Of a stretch of DNA of 64,000 bases, positions 1 through 11,445 are shown piece after piece. The DNA is from Brachypodium distachyon (lineage: Eukaryota > Streptophyta > Magnoliopsida > Poales > Poaceae). Each line of letters begins with the position of its first letter. Positions within the stretch are counted from its first letter, which is position 1. The notes under the pieces are model-generated. The model was not told the DNA's origin and did no database searches. It saw nothing but the letters and a program-made list of their open reading frames with translations. The position numbers were made by a program, and so were the translations under genes. The stretch spans positions 12,308,613 to 12,372,612 of the forward strand of contig NC_016135.3 of the NCBI RefSeq assembly GCF_000005505.3, in the 5' to 3' direction.

Positions 1-198
1 CACGTATTTTCACAATGATCTGTATCGATGTTCGTCGTAATTTTGCCTAGGCAGTACAGATGCGTTCAGGAATCCAGCAACGACAGCTCCTGCCCAAAAT
101 CTCCTTCCTTTTCAACGGCCACCAACTTTGGCTGTCAATATAATCCGTACTTGTCTTGAAATCCAAAGTAGGACTAGTTTACTCTCAAAAAAATCTTT

Positions 199-1701
199 GA
201 GTAAATTCACAAAACTGCTAGTTTCTGACGAACTGTATCACAGAAATACACCTTTTTCGTTTTTTTCAGTTAACCTGTATTTTTGGACTCATCCGTATCG
301 CAAAACCCGTAATTTTGCTGTCAACGCTGCTAATAGGGAAACTGCCATAAGAGGCCCACCTGTCGGTCTCTGAAGCGAAATCTTACTTACCTTAGTAACA
401 CCTGCCCTGCTCCAAGCCTCCTCCCGCAGGTCTTCTTCCCCAAGACCGGCGGAACGTCGTCCGCGCCAATCCCCCTGCTTGCAACCTCCCGCGCCAAGAC
501 GACGCCAGCAAAAGCAGCGTGACGTCTCCAAGATCCCTCTGGCGCACTCGCCCTCATCCCCGACTGCCCCGAGAGCCCCCGCACCGATAGGCCTGGCTAA
601 CGAGCATGCTCGGCTCGTTATGCTCGTTAATCTTAACGAACATCAAATCCTGTTCGGCTCGGTTCGTTTACTGCTCGCGAGCGCTCGTTAAACTCGTTAG
701 CGGTGAAAAAAATGGACAGCATGTATGCAAAAAAAATGGCAAACAAAGCATGTGTACAACATTATAATAAGTTCATAACAAATAAGACTAATAACCATTA
801 CAGGCTACAACACAAATACTCATAAGACTAGCAACCATTACAGCTTCGGTGTCTTCATACGGTACAATACAAAAGCACTAATAAGACTAATATTAGTTTG
901 ATGAGAGTACGAAACGAGGAGGAGACTGGAGTCCCGACTGACCTAATGAGTCTTGGGCTTGGGCCGCATTCAGGCAGTTGGGCTGTTCGGGAAGGTGTGC
1001 TGGGCCTAGCAAGTCGTAGGTTACTGTGTTTGATTCAACCGCCAGACGCCAGATAACGAGCTAACGAGCATGCTCGCGAGTCTCGCTAGCTCGGCTCCTT
1101 AAGCTCTTTAGTGTTAACGAGTTTCAGGAGGTGCTCTACTCGGCTCTTTAGTCTAACGAGCCGAGTACCAAACGAGTCAAGTTACTCTCCGAGTACCGAG
1201 TAAAATGTTCAGGCCTACGCACCGAGCTCCTCCGCCGCCGGCTGCGCCTCGCCGTCGACTCGCCTCAACCGGTTTCCTCTTCCCCGACCGACCCCGCCTA
1301 CGAATTCGTGGTGAGCTTCTCCTTCTTTCCCCCTGTTTCCCTCCTCGGATCCACCCCCGTAGAGCTCTTCCGTATTGGACGCCGCCGGCGAGTTTCTCCC
1401 ATGAGCGTTCTGCTCCCCTGCGCCATCCATGATGGGAGCATTCCAGCCCAAACCAGGCCCGCAGCCCCACTGCCCCGCCCAGCCGCCCTGCTGCCCAACC
1501 GCGCCGCCCGCTCGTCGTCCCGGACAGAGGCGAGGCCACCACCACCTGTCAGTTTCCTGTTAGCATCGTTGACAGCGAGATTTAGGGTTTTGCGATACGG
1601 TTTAGTCCAAAAATACGGGTTAAGTGATAAAAAACCCAAAAAATATAGTTTTGCGATACAGTTCGTCAGAAAATAGGAGTTGGATTTTGCGATATTTACT
1701 C
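199..1701. mobile_element. MULE (Mutator-like element) with about 170-bp TIRs
   Basis: Both ends begin GAGTAAAT when read inward, and about 170 bp of imperfect inverted repeat follows (199-about 360 against about 1545-1701). A perfect 9-bp direct duplication, AAAATCTTT, flanks it (190-198 and 1702-1710), which is the Mutator-type TSD length. The interior (about 385-587 and 1218-1540) is GC-rich, gene-like sequence of the kind captured by Pack-MULEs. No transposase is visible, so the element is non-autonomous. A hAT-like element is nested at 588-1217. The second MULE of the window (10155-11445) shares the same terminal 8 bp. Confidence 0.88.
588..1217. mobile_element. Nested non-autonomous hAT-like element
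   Basis: The element has 8-bp perfect terminal inverted repeats, TAGGCCTG and CAGGCCTA, and lies between perfect 8-bp duplications CGCACCGA (580-587 and 1218-1225), as expected for hAT. Near both ends are many short copies of the words AACGAG and CTCGTTA, typical subterminal hAT motifs. It is 630 bp long and has no transposase. It interrupts the GC-rich interior of the surrounding MULE, so it is the younger insertion. Confidence 0.87.
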
Positions 1702-1710
1702 AAAATCTTT

Positions 1711-2148
1711 CTTACCGCGACGTCACAAGGTGGACATACAAAGACTGGCACGCACACACGTGCTAGGGAACGGTGCGCTCACGGGTACGGAGTATATCAG
1801 TAGCCCCTGAAGTGGCGAGCAAGCGGTCGGTCTATGCGTCTTCACCGTGTTCCATCCCCGGCCAGCCACTAAACATGCGGCTCAAAAAGATTTGTGCTCG
1901 CTAAGTTTGCTTTATTGTGGTTCCCCCTCACGTTGCATTTCAAAGTGAAGTTATTCTAACACTATTTAGAGTAGAGTATTTGACACAACATTGATATCTC
2001 TTTGTGATTCTAAATAAGGCTCCATCTAGCGTTGCAATGGATAATGGTAATCTTGTTTGACTAAGTAGATTCAGTTTATATTTATTTTCTGACTAACTGA
2101 CTGTGTATTTGTACATCAACTTTCTTTGCAATATGATACACACAACCA
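1711..2148. other. Intergenic, nothing recognised
   Basis: Mixed-composition sequence between the MULE and the retroposon. I see no coding frame, RNA gene or repeat that I can support. Confidence 0.5.
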
Positions 2149-2164
2149 GGAGCGTAGCTAGGTA

Positions 2165-3154
2165 ATACATGTAAAAACCGAGCTTCTCTCTCGCCCCCAA
2201 CCGCTCTCGTGCTCCTCTAGATCTAGGGCCGCTCGGCCCCTCCCCTCTCCTCTCCAGCGGCGTCCGGCGTTGAGCAGGGTGAGGGTCCCCTCCCTGTATA
2301 GCTATTAGCTTTAGTTTTTGTGTCTTCGTCTGGTGTATGCCGTTAGCCTGGAAGATATTGCCGGTGCTCGCGGGCCGCACCCAGCGTTCGGTGGCTCTCC
2401 TCCTCATCGTGGTGCTCCTATGGTTGGAGCCACAGGCGGAGAAGAGGAGCGCTGCTGTATTCATCTTCAATAAGCCCGCGATATGCCCAGATCTGGACGG
2501 TTTAAACTCTTCGTCTTTCTCTCCTGTTTGCTGTCATGGTGGCGGATTGGGAGTTGATTTGGGGAGATGTGAGAACCACCTAAGATCTTGCATCCCCTTC
2601 CTTAGATGTTATCTAGCCTGCAATTTCCCCATGGTTGGCCTGCCGACTGTGCAAAATTTCTTCTTTCGTCGGCAGCATGAAGGTCTAAATTGCAATGCTG
2701 GCCTCGCATCTTGCGAGCTACGCCTCCTGTTGAGGTCCATGACCTCCCTCCAGGGAGGCCCAGTTACGGGTCTGGTTCAGGCGTACGGCGGTCTCGCTGG
2801 TGGTGTGCTCGGCAGACAATCGTTTGTCTCCGTCGTCGGTGGATGAGCTTCTTCGATATGTTTTGCCCCGACGAAGTTTTCTTCCTCCTGCTCCGACGTG
2901 GGCATATAAGGAGGCAGCTATATTGAAGGTTGGCGCCGGCCTTCTCTTTGATCTCTAGCAGTCGCATGTGCAACCCAGATGGTGGTGGTCGCCGGCGAGT
3001 AGGCTTCACGGTGGAGTTTGCTTACACGGTGGCTTCCTGTCTGTGACGACGCGTGTTTGTGTACGTGTCCCCTCCCTGCGTGGCTGGGTGGCACGTGTGT
3101 TTGGGATTGTAATCACTTCCTTTTAATCTATGCAGGCTCTTTTTCAAAAAAAAA
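2165..3154 (+). mobile_element. Poly(A) non-LTR retroposon (LINE-type or retrocopy), about 1 kb
   Basis: The segment ends in an A-run (3146-3154) and is bracketed by a 16-bp direct repeat, GGAGCGTAGCTAGGTA at 2149-2164 and the same with one mismatch at 3155-3170. An A-tail plus a long TSD is the signature of target-primed reverse transcription. The body has no long open frame (longest about 170 aa, unrecognised) and no reverse transcriptase motif, so it is either a 5'-truncated LINE or a retrocopy mobilised in trans. Confidence 0.8.
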
Positions 3155-3170
3155 GGAGCGTTGCTAGGTA

Positions 3171-3895
3171 GGCTTACCCTGGTGCACCTGTACCAGGTTC
3201 CAATTTTTTTTACTGGCAATTATGTCAAAATTTTACCATGTGCACCAGGTTCCTTGAAGTAAATTGCATCATGGTACTATAAATTAGCCAATAAACATCC
3301 TCTTGATCTATTTGTATGCAGCAAGCTTCATGTTGTGTGCACCGGGTCAATTGTTCCTCTAGCTCTGCCCCTACACACAACCACTTCTACTATTATTTAT
3401 TAAGAGTTGTTAAGCACCAGTTGAACATACAAGCACAAAAGAGACTACAAAATGCAGTCACACAGCTTGTTTCTAGCACGCCACCCATGCTAATTGAACA
3501 AATGGTGGCGTTGGTTGAAAAAATTGATCAATGGATGGCCCCAACGCCGCCCATGCTTGTATCCAGACAGCGCGAGTAAACAGCAAAATGCATTGAGGAA
3601 AGAATGAAACCTGGTAGTCCACGCAGGTGCGCCAGATGATATTTAAAGCTTATTTTCTTTAAGAGCATGTGCTACCCATGTTACAAAGGAAAGGAAGAAT
3701 AAATTACAAATGCAGAAAAATTAGCAATGTTGCCACCAAGCAAGGGAAGCTAAGATGATAAACCTTGGAACCCATGGTAATCTTGTTATATCTCACAATA
3801 TACCGTACTTGAAATAAGACTGACTATAGTATTTAACACCATCTTGACTCCGTTTGGCCTCACCACAGACCATGTAATCAGATTTTGCTTATTTG
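3171..3895. other. Intergenic, nothing recognised
   Basis: AT-rich, with no supported coding frame, tRNA or clear transposon termini. Confidence 0.45.
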
Positions 3896-4290
3896 TTCTT
3901 TTTCTAGGAGTGCTTTAGTGATAAAAAGAAACCGAATTACAATCCAGGTGAGTAGCTCCGCAATACAAGTGGTGACTCAAGTCACAAAACATCAGACTCT
4001 ACACCATTTTTAGCTAATTGTGCTACTTCATGAGCGATTCTATTACACTCACTCTTCATTAAAGAAAACTTAGCCGCTCGGCGTCAGTTAGGATAGTAGG
4101 ATAGATTTCAGATCTAGCAGTAGGTGGCCACACCGTGCCATGTCGTATGTCGATGAACTTAGCCCATCGATGAGTCCTAAGCAGTCACCTTCAGTCTCAA
4201 TAGGCATGTTGATCCATTCAATAGCAACCCGCACACACCAGGCGCATGCGAGTAACTCAGCTTCTTCCACGTGTATGTATCGTACCAAAA
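3896..4290 (-). pseudogene. LINE RNase H (RVT_3-like) tail remnant
   Basis: Read on the minus strand, 4288 down to about 3990 resembles the C-terminal half of the RNase H-like domain found at the 3' end of plant LINEs. It shows an AELLAC segment with the second acidic residue, an ETEGDCLGLI segment with the third, and a later NRIAHEVAQLA-type helix. The frame is interrupted by stops (for example around 4088) and the N-terminal half is missing. The lower end, with a T-rich stretch at 3898-3912, matches the position expected of the reversed 3' end. It is a dead fragment of the same class as the better preserved copy at 34,430-35,055. Confidence 0.65.
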
Positions 4291-4695
4291 CATGTTTTTT
4301 TTTTTTGCGAAGAGTACCAAAACATGTTTTGCAGGAAGGATGAATTGATCACAAATTCACAATCAATAAAAAGAAATGTGGAATTACATCCAGCTCGCCC
4401 ATCCTAAAATTGCTTGTTGTCTTTTACGGGCGAGACGATTGAAACCTAGCGCAAAGATCCAAGAGATTCGCACTTTTCGCACGCACGGACCTGGCGCCGT
4501 GATTTGCCGGCCGATCTAGGAAACGGCGGCGAAAAGGGGAAGCAGCAGGCGCGCGGCTACCAGCAGCAGCGCACGCGACGGCGAGGGAGGATGCACTGCA
4601 CGTTCTCGTTCAATTCTACCTCACGACCTTCACCAGCTACGGAGTAAGCTGGTTGGTGAAGTGGCCAAGATATATTTTGATTTGACGCTGACCCA

Positions 4696-4818
4696 ACCAA
4701 CCCCCATCGTGTCCGTTCCGAGTCCTGATTCCTGAAGCCTTTAACCCCGCGCGTCCCCACCGGGCCGCCACCACCAACCCCCTCCAGCTCCAAAGACCCG
4801 AACGAACACAAACCAACC
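4696..4818 (+). promoter_or_regulatory. Three AC-II elements (ACCAACC) upstream of the dehydratase gene
   Basis: The heptamer ACCAACC occurs exactly at 4696-4702, 4773-4779 and 4812-4818, all in plus orientation and all within 135 bp upstream of the TATA box. AC-II elements are known binding sites of R2R3-MYB activators of phenylpropanoid and lignin genes. Their presence ahead of a phenylalanine-forming enzyme suggests co-regulation with that pathway. The motif match is direct; the function is inferred. Confidence 0.6.
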
Positions 4819-4828
4819 AAGCGCCACC

Positions 4829-4835
4829 TATATAT
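4829..4835 (+). promoter_or_regulatory. TATA box of the dehydratase gene
   Basis: TATATAT lies about 190 bp before the ATG. Transcription would be expected to start about 30 bp downstream, near 4860, giving a 5' leader of about 160 nt. Confidence 0.65.
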
Positions 4836-5017
4836 CTCCCTTCCACCCTCCCATTCCCCTCTCAGCTTCTCGCTCTGAAGCTTTACTCAAACTAGTAATT
4901 TTAGTTTTCTCCTTTACCTTTAGATAGTTACCCGGCACCGGCGGTATTGTATTACCAGAAAGATTGTACCAATCCAAGAAACAGAGGAGGATCAAGAGCT
5001 AATTGGAGTGGCAAGAC

Positions 5018-6277
5018 ATGGCTGCGGCGAGTTTGATCAGGGCGCCCGTTGGGCGGCTGCCGTGCCACGCTCCGGGGAGGAGCGGTGGCGTGGTCAGGTG
5101 CTCGCTGCAGGGCGCCGTCGTCGGCGGCCGGACCGAGTGGCTCAGCAACTGTGCCGTGCTCTCCAGCAAGGTGGCCGCGCTCGGCCCTCACTCCGTCAAC
5201 GGCCACGCCGCTCCGCCTATGGCGCCGGCCCCGACGAACGGGCCGGTGCTGGATTTGATCCCCGTGAGCAGTATTAACGGCGGCGCCAAGAACAACAACC
5301 TGCCGGTGCCGCTGAAGATCTCGGATCTGTCCCCGGCGCCGATGCACGGGTCGGAGCTGCGCGTGGCGTACCAGGGCGTGCCGGGCGCGTACAGCGAGAA
5401 GGCGGCCGGCAAGGCGTACCCGGGCTGCGACGCCATCCCCTGCGACCAGTTTGAGGTGGCGTTCCAGGCCGTGGAGCTCTGGATCGCGGACCGCGCCGTG
5501 CTCCCCGTGGAGAACTCGCTGGGCGGCAGCATCCACCGCAACTACGACCTCCTGCTCCGGCACCGGCTCCACATCGTCGGCGAGGTGCAGCTCCCCGTGC
5601 ACCACTGCCTGCTCGCGCTCCCGGGCGTCCGCAAGGAGAACATCACCCGCGTCATCAGCCACCCGCAGGCGCTGGCGCAGTGCGAGCACACCATCACCCG
5701 CATGGGCCTCAACGTGGTCCGCGAGGCCTTCGACGACACGGCGGGGGCCGCCGAGTACGTGGCCGCCCACGGGCTCCGCGACACGGCCGCCATCGCGTCG
5801 TCCCGCGCCGCCGAGCTCTACGGCATGGAGGTGCTGGCCGACGGCATCCAGGACGACTGCGGCAACGTGACGCGGTTCGTGATGCTGGCAAGGGAGCCCA
5901 TCGTGCCGCGCACGGACCGCCCCTTCAAGACCAGCATCGTGTTCGCGCACGACAAGGAAGGCACCTCCGTGCTCTTCAAGGTGCTCTCCGCCTTCGCCTT
6001 CCGCGACATCACGCTCACCAAGATCGAGAGCCGCCCACACCGCCACCGGCCCATCCGCCTCGTCGACGACGCCAACCGCGGCACCGCCAAGCACTTCGAG
6101 TACATGTTCTACGTCGACTTCCAGGCATCCCTCGCCGAGCCGCGCGCGCAGAACGCGCTCGCCGAGGTCCAGGAGTTCACCTCCTTCCTGCGGGTGCTCG
6201 GGAGCTACCCCATGGACATGACCCCCATGACCGCCGGCTCTTCCTCCACCGTTACATCATCCGATCCCGATTCGTAG
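5018..6277 (+). CDS. ADT: Arogenate/prephenate dehydratase, plastid
   Basis: The product decarboxylates and dehydrates arogenate (or prephenate) to give phenylalanine (or phenylpyruvate) in the plastid. The 419-residue intronless frame starts at the ATG in AAGACATGGC; an in-frame upstream TTG at 5003 is not needed. Residues 1 to about 100 form a Ser/Ala/Arg-rich transit region. The dehydratase domain runs about 114-292, with [13 protein letters not shown] (115-127), [15 protein letters not shown] (165-179), ISHPQAL (213-219) and the catalytic TRF motif (285-287). The C-terminal ACT domain (about 304-397) carries ESRP (337-340), the phenylalanine-binding feedback motif. Length and architecture match plant ADTs. 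High GC at third positions is usual for grass intronless genes. Nothing is broken. Whether it prefers arogenate or prephenate cannot be told from sequence alone. Confidence 0.95.
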   Translation: MAAASLIRAPVGRLPCHAPGRSGGVVRCSLQGAVVGGRTEWLSNCAVLSSKVAALGPHSVNGHAAPPMAPAPTNGPVLDLIPVSSINGGAKNNNLPVPLKISDLSPAPMHGSELRVAYQGVPGAYSEKAAGKAYPGCDAIPCDQFEVAFQAVELWIADRAVLPVENSLGGSIHRNYDLLLRHRLHIVGEVQLPVHHCLLALPGVRKENITRVISHPQALAQCEHTITRMGLNVVREAFDDTAGAAEYVAAHGLRDTAAIASSRAAELYGMEVLADGIQDDCGNVTRFVMLAREPIVPRTDRPFKTSIVFAHDKEGTSVLFKVLSAFAFRDITLTKIESRPHRHRPIRLVDDANRGTAKHFEYMFYVDFQASLAEPRAQNALAEVQEFTSFLRVLGSYPMDMTPMTAGSSSTVTSSDPDS

Positions 6278-8259
6278 CCGACCGGCGCCTTCCTCTCTTC
6301 TTCGAGGAGAATGAGAATCAGTAGCGACGTCGGTTAATTTCTGGTCATGTCGTCCTGCTCTCCTCCCTCGTTGCCGGGAGTAATTAATTTTGTTCTTCTA
6401 CGTTTTTTCTTGTGATAATACGTGTAATTGTGCCGTTTGAGCCAGTTTAATCAGCAGTGAATATACCAGCTGTGATGAGATAGATGAACTCGTGTCATAA
6501 CATTGTTCCCTCGGATGAACCGAACGCCTGGAAGGTACTCCAATAAACTTGTCGGGCCAAATCGAAAGTCGCAAGGAAATTTGTGGCTACTCCACGTTGA
6601 CTGCGACCATGTCAACAGGGCAACAACGGGTAGGTAGATCATGGGCAATTGCGTACCCTTCCTTCGTCTTCTCCTCCCCTCGTAGCCTTTTGTTTTGGTA
6701 GTTCGTTGCACGTTGTCGTCCCCGGCCGTGTCTCGTCAGGCAAGTTCCCGATGGCACACACACGCATGCACGTTTTCTCGAAATGGAAACAACGGGGAAA
6801 TGAGTTAATGTGTCGATGCGGTCAGAGCGACCATGCGCGAGCGTAGGTAACTTTTCAAAGAAACGACGGTGAACTAGTCATAGTCATGAAATACCAAGAG
6901 CATGTTCAACGCAAATTGCTTAGTCAGGTGTTTGGAAAAAAAAACAGGTTTTGTCTAAGCACCGTCCTATAAGATATCTAGTATAAAAATAAGCACTGAT
7001 GTTTAGAATAAACGGTTTAATTTTGGAGCACTACCTTAAAATGCTCCAACATACATTAACATATTTGTGCCTCGTTAGTCTTTATCCACATGTTTGTGGT
7101 GGAACAAACAATTCACTTGATTAACCAGCCGGACCACCGGGACAGCGACGCCCAATCGGCACGAAACCCACGCAGCTCAACAACAGCAGCCACCATCGTG
7201 GACTATTCTTTTTCGTGACAAGACGAAAGGAGCACCGCACCCCAACTAATACTTGCATGGTATCAGCGTCGCTTATAAAAGAGTAGTACAGACGAAACAC
7301 TGAATAAAAAGATACAGGGCAAAGGTTGCAACGACTGGTTCCGCGGAAAGGCCATCACCTACAGACAGAACCACGAAACAGTCACAAAGAGGCATGTGCT
7401 CATTTGGAAATTGAAAAATTATTGAGAATTAACCAGCAGGTTTTCCTTGTAGAGAAAAACAGCGGGTTTCCTAACTTTTCACCAGTCACAAATGTCCTCG
7501 ATGCATTTTGGAAAAAGAGGAATAGGCGTGTCTTGAGTGACCAGCCTTAAATCATTCATGGATAGTGTATTGAAGTAGTAGTACAGTAGACTTTAAAGTA
7601 AACTTATTCTTTTTTTAAAGAAAGTAAACTTATTCGTACACAAAATCAATGGAAAAGCAATCCATCCGGAGTTCAACACCTGGTTGGTGCAAAACATTTC
7701 AGCCCATTTTAGCCCATGTCTTAGCTCCAGCCGTCCAGGTACTCGATTCCTACAGACGAGCGAAGAATGTCGCAAGTACGAGGGTATGTTGTAGCCTTGT
7801 ATGTCTTATGTTTTTGGTTAAACTGATTGATGCATGGAGTAGTACTGTACTGATCGAGCAACGAACACCTTCGCTCCAGCACATACGCCACTCCTCTACA
7901 GCGAACCCGAGAGGCCGAGATGTTGGTTCCAGAGTCACCATCCACGATATAAAAGAATTTCTTGGCTTCAATTATGGTGATATCCATCGGAGGACCCATA
8001 GATTTGGTCCTAATCAGCTGCTGGGCCAAAGCACGGACGACATTTTTGTCCGCAGGTCCTTGGTGGCCAGACAGCAGCTCTGACGAGAGGACATTCTGCT
8101 GAGCATTTGCCGCATTTAAAAATGTTGGAAATACCTGTTTTGGAATTTACCCATTAATTTGGGAATTTACACAAGAAACTACTCTATTGAAGATGATGTA
8201 GAACAAAAAGAACACATGTGCAGATAGGACGTAACTGAAAAACAGCTCAGATGAGACAC
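6278..8259. other. 3' flank of ADT and intergenic sequence
   Basis: The stretch after the ADT stop holds plausible AT-rich near-upstream and poly(A) signals around 6370-6430. The rest is AT-rich. On the minus strand of 7720-8090 there is an open stretch of about 100 codons that I do not recognise and would not call a gene. Confidence 0.4.
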
Positions 8260-8262
8260 TTA

Positions 8263-9625
8263 GGCTGCCTTTGTTTATGCTGGAACTGAACTCAAGTTAG
8301 TTGGAGCTGGAAAAAGCTATTTTTTTGCTAGCTGGAAAGCTGGAGCTGAACCTGACTTGATGTTCGTTTAGGATGGCAATGAAATTGTGGCTGCGGCTGG
8401 ATGGAAGTGAAATGTTTGTAATGCCCCCGTTTGTTGCAAATTTTGATTAAGTGCCGAGTTTGATGATGTAAACGCAAATGACGAGTTTAATAGTTGTTTT
8501 CGGCATAAAATACCATTATCTAACTTTGACAATGAAAAAATACTACTAATGGAGCCATTCTCATAATTAATCGTAGTCCAAAAGTTAACCATATAATGTC
8601 ATAACAGATAATACTAATATTAAGTAGGAGTACATTTTTTTTCTAAGTCTAATTTATTCCCTATCTGTACTCTGATGCATAATTCTTTGCCTGTCTCCGC
8701 ACAGGTACATGCTTTCCGATGCAAAAAAAATGCAACACAATACTAGACACTAGTACAAAATACAATATGAGATGATGGCAACCTCAAATACACTGACAGG
8801 AAGAAAAAGATGACAGCAGTAAAGCGGAGCAAAAAATGAAATTCCCCGGCTTGATTTAGCATGTCGACAGTTTGATAGCAATGTCTAATCAATTCAAAGT
8901 CTGCATCTGTACTACCTTTCTCATATCATCACAAACTAATTCCCCATTCACCAATACACGGGAGGCATAAATCAAGAACACATGGCGCTGGAGGACATGA
9001 ACAGGAAGGAGAGGCTAGCAATTGGGGGACGAGGAGGCGCTGATGCAGTTAATAATCGGCGTAGTCTCCATCGTTCTAATTAAGCCGTCGGACAGGAGGA
9101 AGGAGAGTAGAACATCAAGCCGCCGCAGCTGGGGGATGGGGAGGCACTGAATCCGGCCACCGCCGCGCCATATCTCTACGAATCTGGCCGCGGGTTGGAG
9201 CAGGGCGACAGGTAGGCAGACGACAGAGATGGCGCGTTCTGGCGGCTCGGATCTGATGCGGAGGATGGGAAGGGGCTGCGGCCTGCGGGCTGGCGGCGTC
9301 CCGGACCCTAGCGCAGCCGCCGGTTGTGAAAGAGGAAGGGGAGGAATCGGAGGAAAAAGACTGGCTCTGGAGGAAAACGGTTCGGGCTCTCGGTGGCATT
9401 TTGGGTGTAAATAGTGCATAAGTGACAAATGTAAAAGGACGTGGAATATTTCACAAGCTCCAGCCAGGAGGAGAATCACCGAAATAGGTGTTTGTGTTCT
9501 CTCGTGCAAATTTGGCTAGAGATTCTTCTCTTCAGCTAGCTGCAAATGAGTTGTTTGTTTTGGCTTGTTGGTTTATAGTTCTTAGAAGCTAAATAAACAG
9601 AAGTTTCAGCCTAAACAAAGAGACC
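8263..9625. mobile_element. PIF/Harbinger (Tourist-like) non-autonomous element with GC-rich cargo
   Basis: The left end GGCTGCCTTTGTTTA and the inward-read right end GGTCTCTTTGTTTA are imperfect TIRs. Similarity continues into the next 10-15 bp (GCTGGAACT against GCTGAAACT). The 3-bp TSD is TTA on both sides (8260-8262 and 9626-9628), the PIF/Harbinger target. At 1.36 kb it is long for a MITE. The part at about 9015-9400 is GC-rich and has an open minus-strand frame of 164 codons rich in Pro, Ser and Arg, possibly captured host sequence. No transposase is seen. Confidence 0.75.
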
Positions 9626-10154
9626 TTAATTGCAAGCGTGACCCAACAGAGCAGCACAGTATGTCACCTATATCCTTTGTCCCAACTGTCAAGCCCTAGA
9701 CAATGTAATGGAGGATGATATAACGAACCGTTCTGATGACATGTTATGCTCACAAGTTTATTTGTTTAATGTATCGAGAAAATGAGCATTATTCCATGCA
9801 AAAGCTACACATTCTTCTCCTTAAACTCTTGGGTGTTCACATCGGATAAGAAAGAAGAAAAACATCAATAGTATATAGTTTTCCAAGCATCAATTTGACT
9901 CTATAATAGATCATGGCAAACAGCAGTCATTTACACAGTTACAGTGGCTTCGATCTCTTGTAGCCTGAGGGTAACAGCTCTCTTGTGCGCCTCTAGCCCT
10001 TCCACTTCCACCATCTTCGCAACATACGGACCCAGCCTTCTCAGCCCTTCCTGAGTCGGGGATTGAACGGTGATGTATTTGAGGAAAGAGTTCAGTGACA
10101 CACCGTTGTACATCCTTGCGTAACCATAGGTTGGAAGGAGATGGTTCGTTCCAC

Positions 10155-11445
10155 GAGTAAATTTCCCGGAACCATCACAAGACAGTTGTTTGCTAATTTT
10201 CGCACAGAACCACTGCGATTTAGTGAACTTGTTGCACGTACCACTGATTTCGTTGTTTGGGGCGCATATGCGTGTTTCTTACCGGTCGGGCCCACATGTC
10301 GGGTTGAACAGATGGAGCTGACGTCAGAAGCACCGTTAGCAGCGTCAGTGCGGCCTCGGGGGTGGGCTTGGCGGCCTCGACGACGACCAGAGCACGGGCG
10401 GCGCGCGAGACGCAGCTCTGGCCCATCCTGCTCAGGTGGTAGGCCGCCCCTCCTATGCTCTGCTTCGGCGAGCTCTCCCGAGCCCTTCTCTGGCCGCCAC
10501 CCTCTCTACCTGCCCCTGCTTGCGCTCGTCTTCCCCAAGACCCGCGGAATGGGTCTCCCGCGTCGATCTGCGCGCACGTGACCTCCCGTGCCTCTCCATC
10601 GGCACCTGAAGGACCGCACGGACGCGGCGAAGCCGCTGGTGCCCTCGCTCCAGAGTTTGCGCCTGGCTCTTCGCGCCGCCCCGCGCGCCGTTGCTGCTCC
10701 GCCCCGGCGTGCGCACGGCCCCGCGCGCCGCTCGCGCCTCTGCCTGCTGCTCCGCCGCCGCGCGCCCGGCTCGTCCCTGTCCCTCCTCTGCGCGCGCGCC
10801 TCCTGGAGACCGCGGTGGAGGCGTCGACCTCAACGCATGCGCCGCAACCAGGAAGTGCCTCCGCCTCGCGGCCGAGTCCGGCGTCGCCCACGAGGCCATC
10901 GACCTCGAGCTCTCCGTCGGCGGCACCAATGGCCGAGCGACGACGGCGCGGGCGATGGCAAGGCGCGCGGTGGCTCGCGGGGCCGCAACGGAGGCGCGCG
11001 CGGCGACAGGGGCGGCGGAGCAGAGGCGGCCACGTGGGGCGGCAGGGGCCGCGGCGAAGCAGCAACGCGCTCGGGGCGCCAGGGACGGCGGACCAGTAGA
11101 GGCGTGCGGTGCTGCAGGGGCATGGCCGGGCAGTGACGAGATGGCGACAGGATGGGAGCAGTGGCCGGGCTGACGCAGGAACATGGGACGATGGTGGGGC
11201 CCGCAGTCAGTGGGAGAAGAGAAAGGCTTGGACACCTGGCTAACGGACGGTGTTAACGTCAGCTCGGCCTGTTGACCTGACATGTGGGCCCGACCGGTCA
11301 GAAACGTGATTATACGCCGCAATAGATCGAATCAGTGCTATGTGCAACAACTTCATTGAATTGCGGTGGTTCTGTGCAAAAATTAACAAAAACGGTGGTT
11401 TTCGCAACAAGTCACTGAAATTTGGTGGTTCTATGCTATTTACTC
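10155..11445. mobile_element. MULE inserted in the last exon of the histidinol dehydrogenase gene
   Basis: The ends start GAGTAAAT read inward and continue as about 200 bp of imperfect TIR (10155-about 10345 against about 11240-11445). A perfect 10-bp duplication TTCGTTCCAC flanks it (10145-10154 and 11446-11455), and this duplicated word is itself exon sequence of the dehydrogenase (the Ser-Gly-Thr codons, minus strand). The interior (10350-11200) is extremely GC-rich with several overlapping open frames and no transposase, as in Pack-MULEs carrying captured gene pieces. Insert plus TSD adds 1301 bp, which is not a multiple of three. Confidence 0.92.

Noticed and set aside
5003..5017. Upstream TTG start for ADT adding five residues
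   Set aside because: Plant nuclear genes start at ATG. The ATG at 5018 fits the family start and a good context.
4952..6094. 380-codon open frame on the minus strand
   Set aside because: It is the antisense shadow of the GC-rich ADT gene. It has no domain similarity and is low-complexity (His, Val, Arg, Ala).
7649..8083. Open frames on both strands upstream of the Harbinger element
   Set aside because: No recognised domain, no splice or promoter context, and both strands open by chance.
10220..11322. Several overlapping frames of 150-290 codons on both strands
   Set aside because: They all lie in the GC-rich interior of the MULE, are Arg/Ala/Pro low-complexity, and overlap each other in several frames. 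At most they are pieces of captured host exons.
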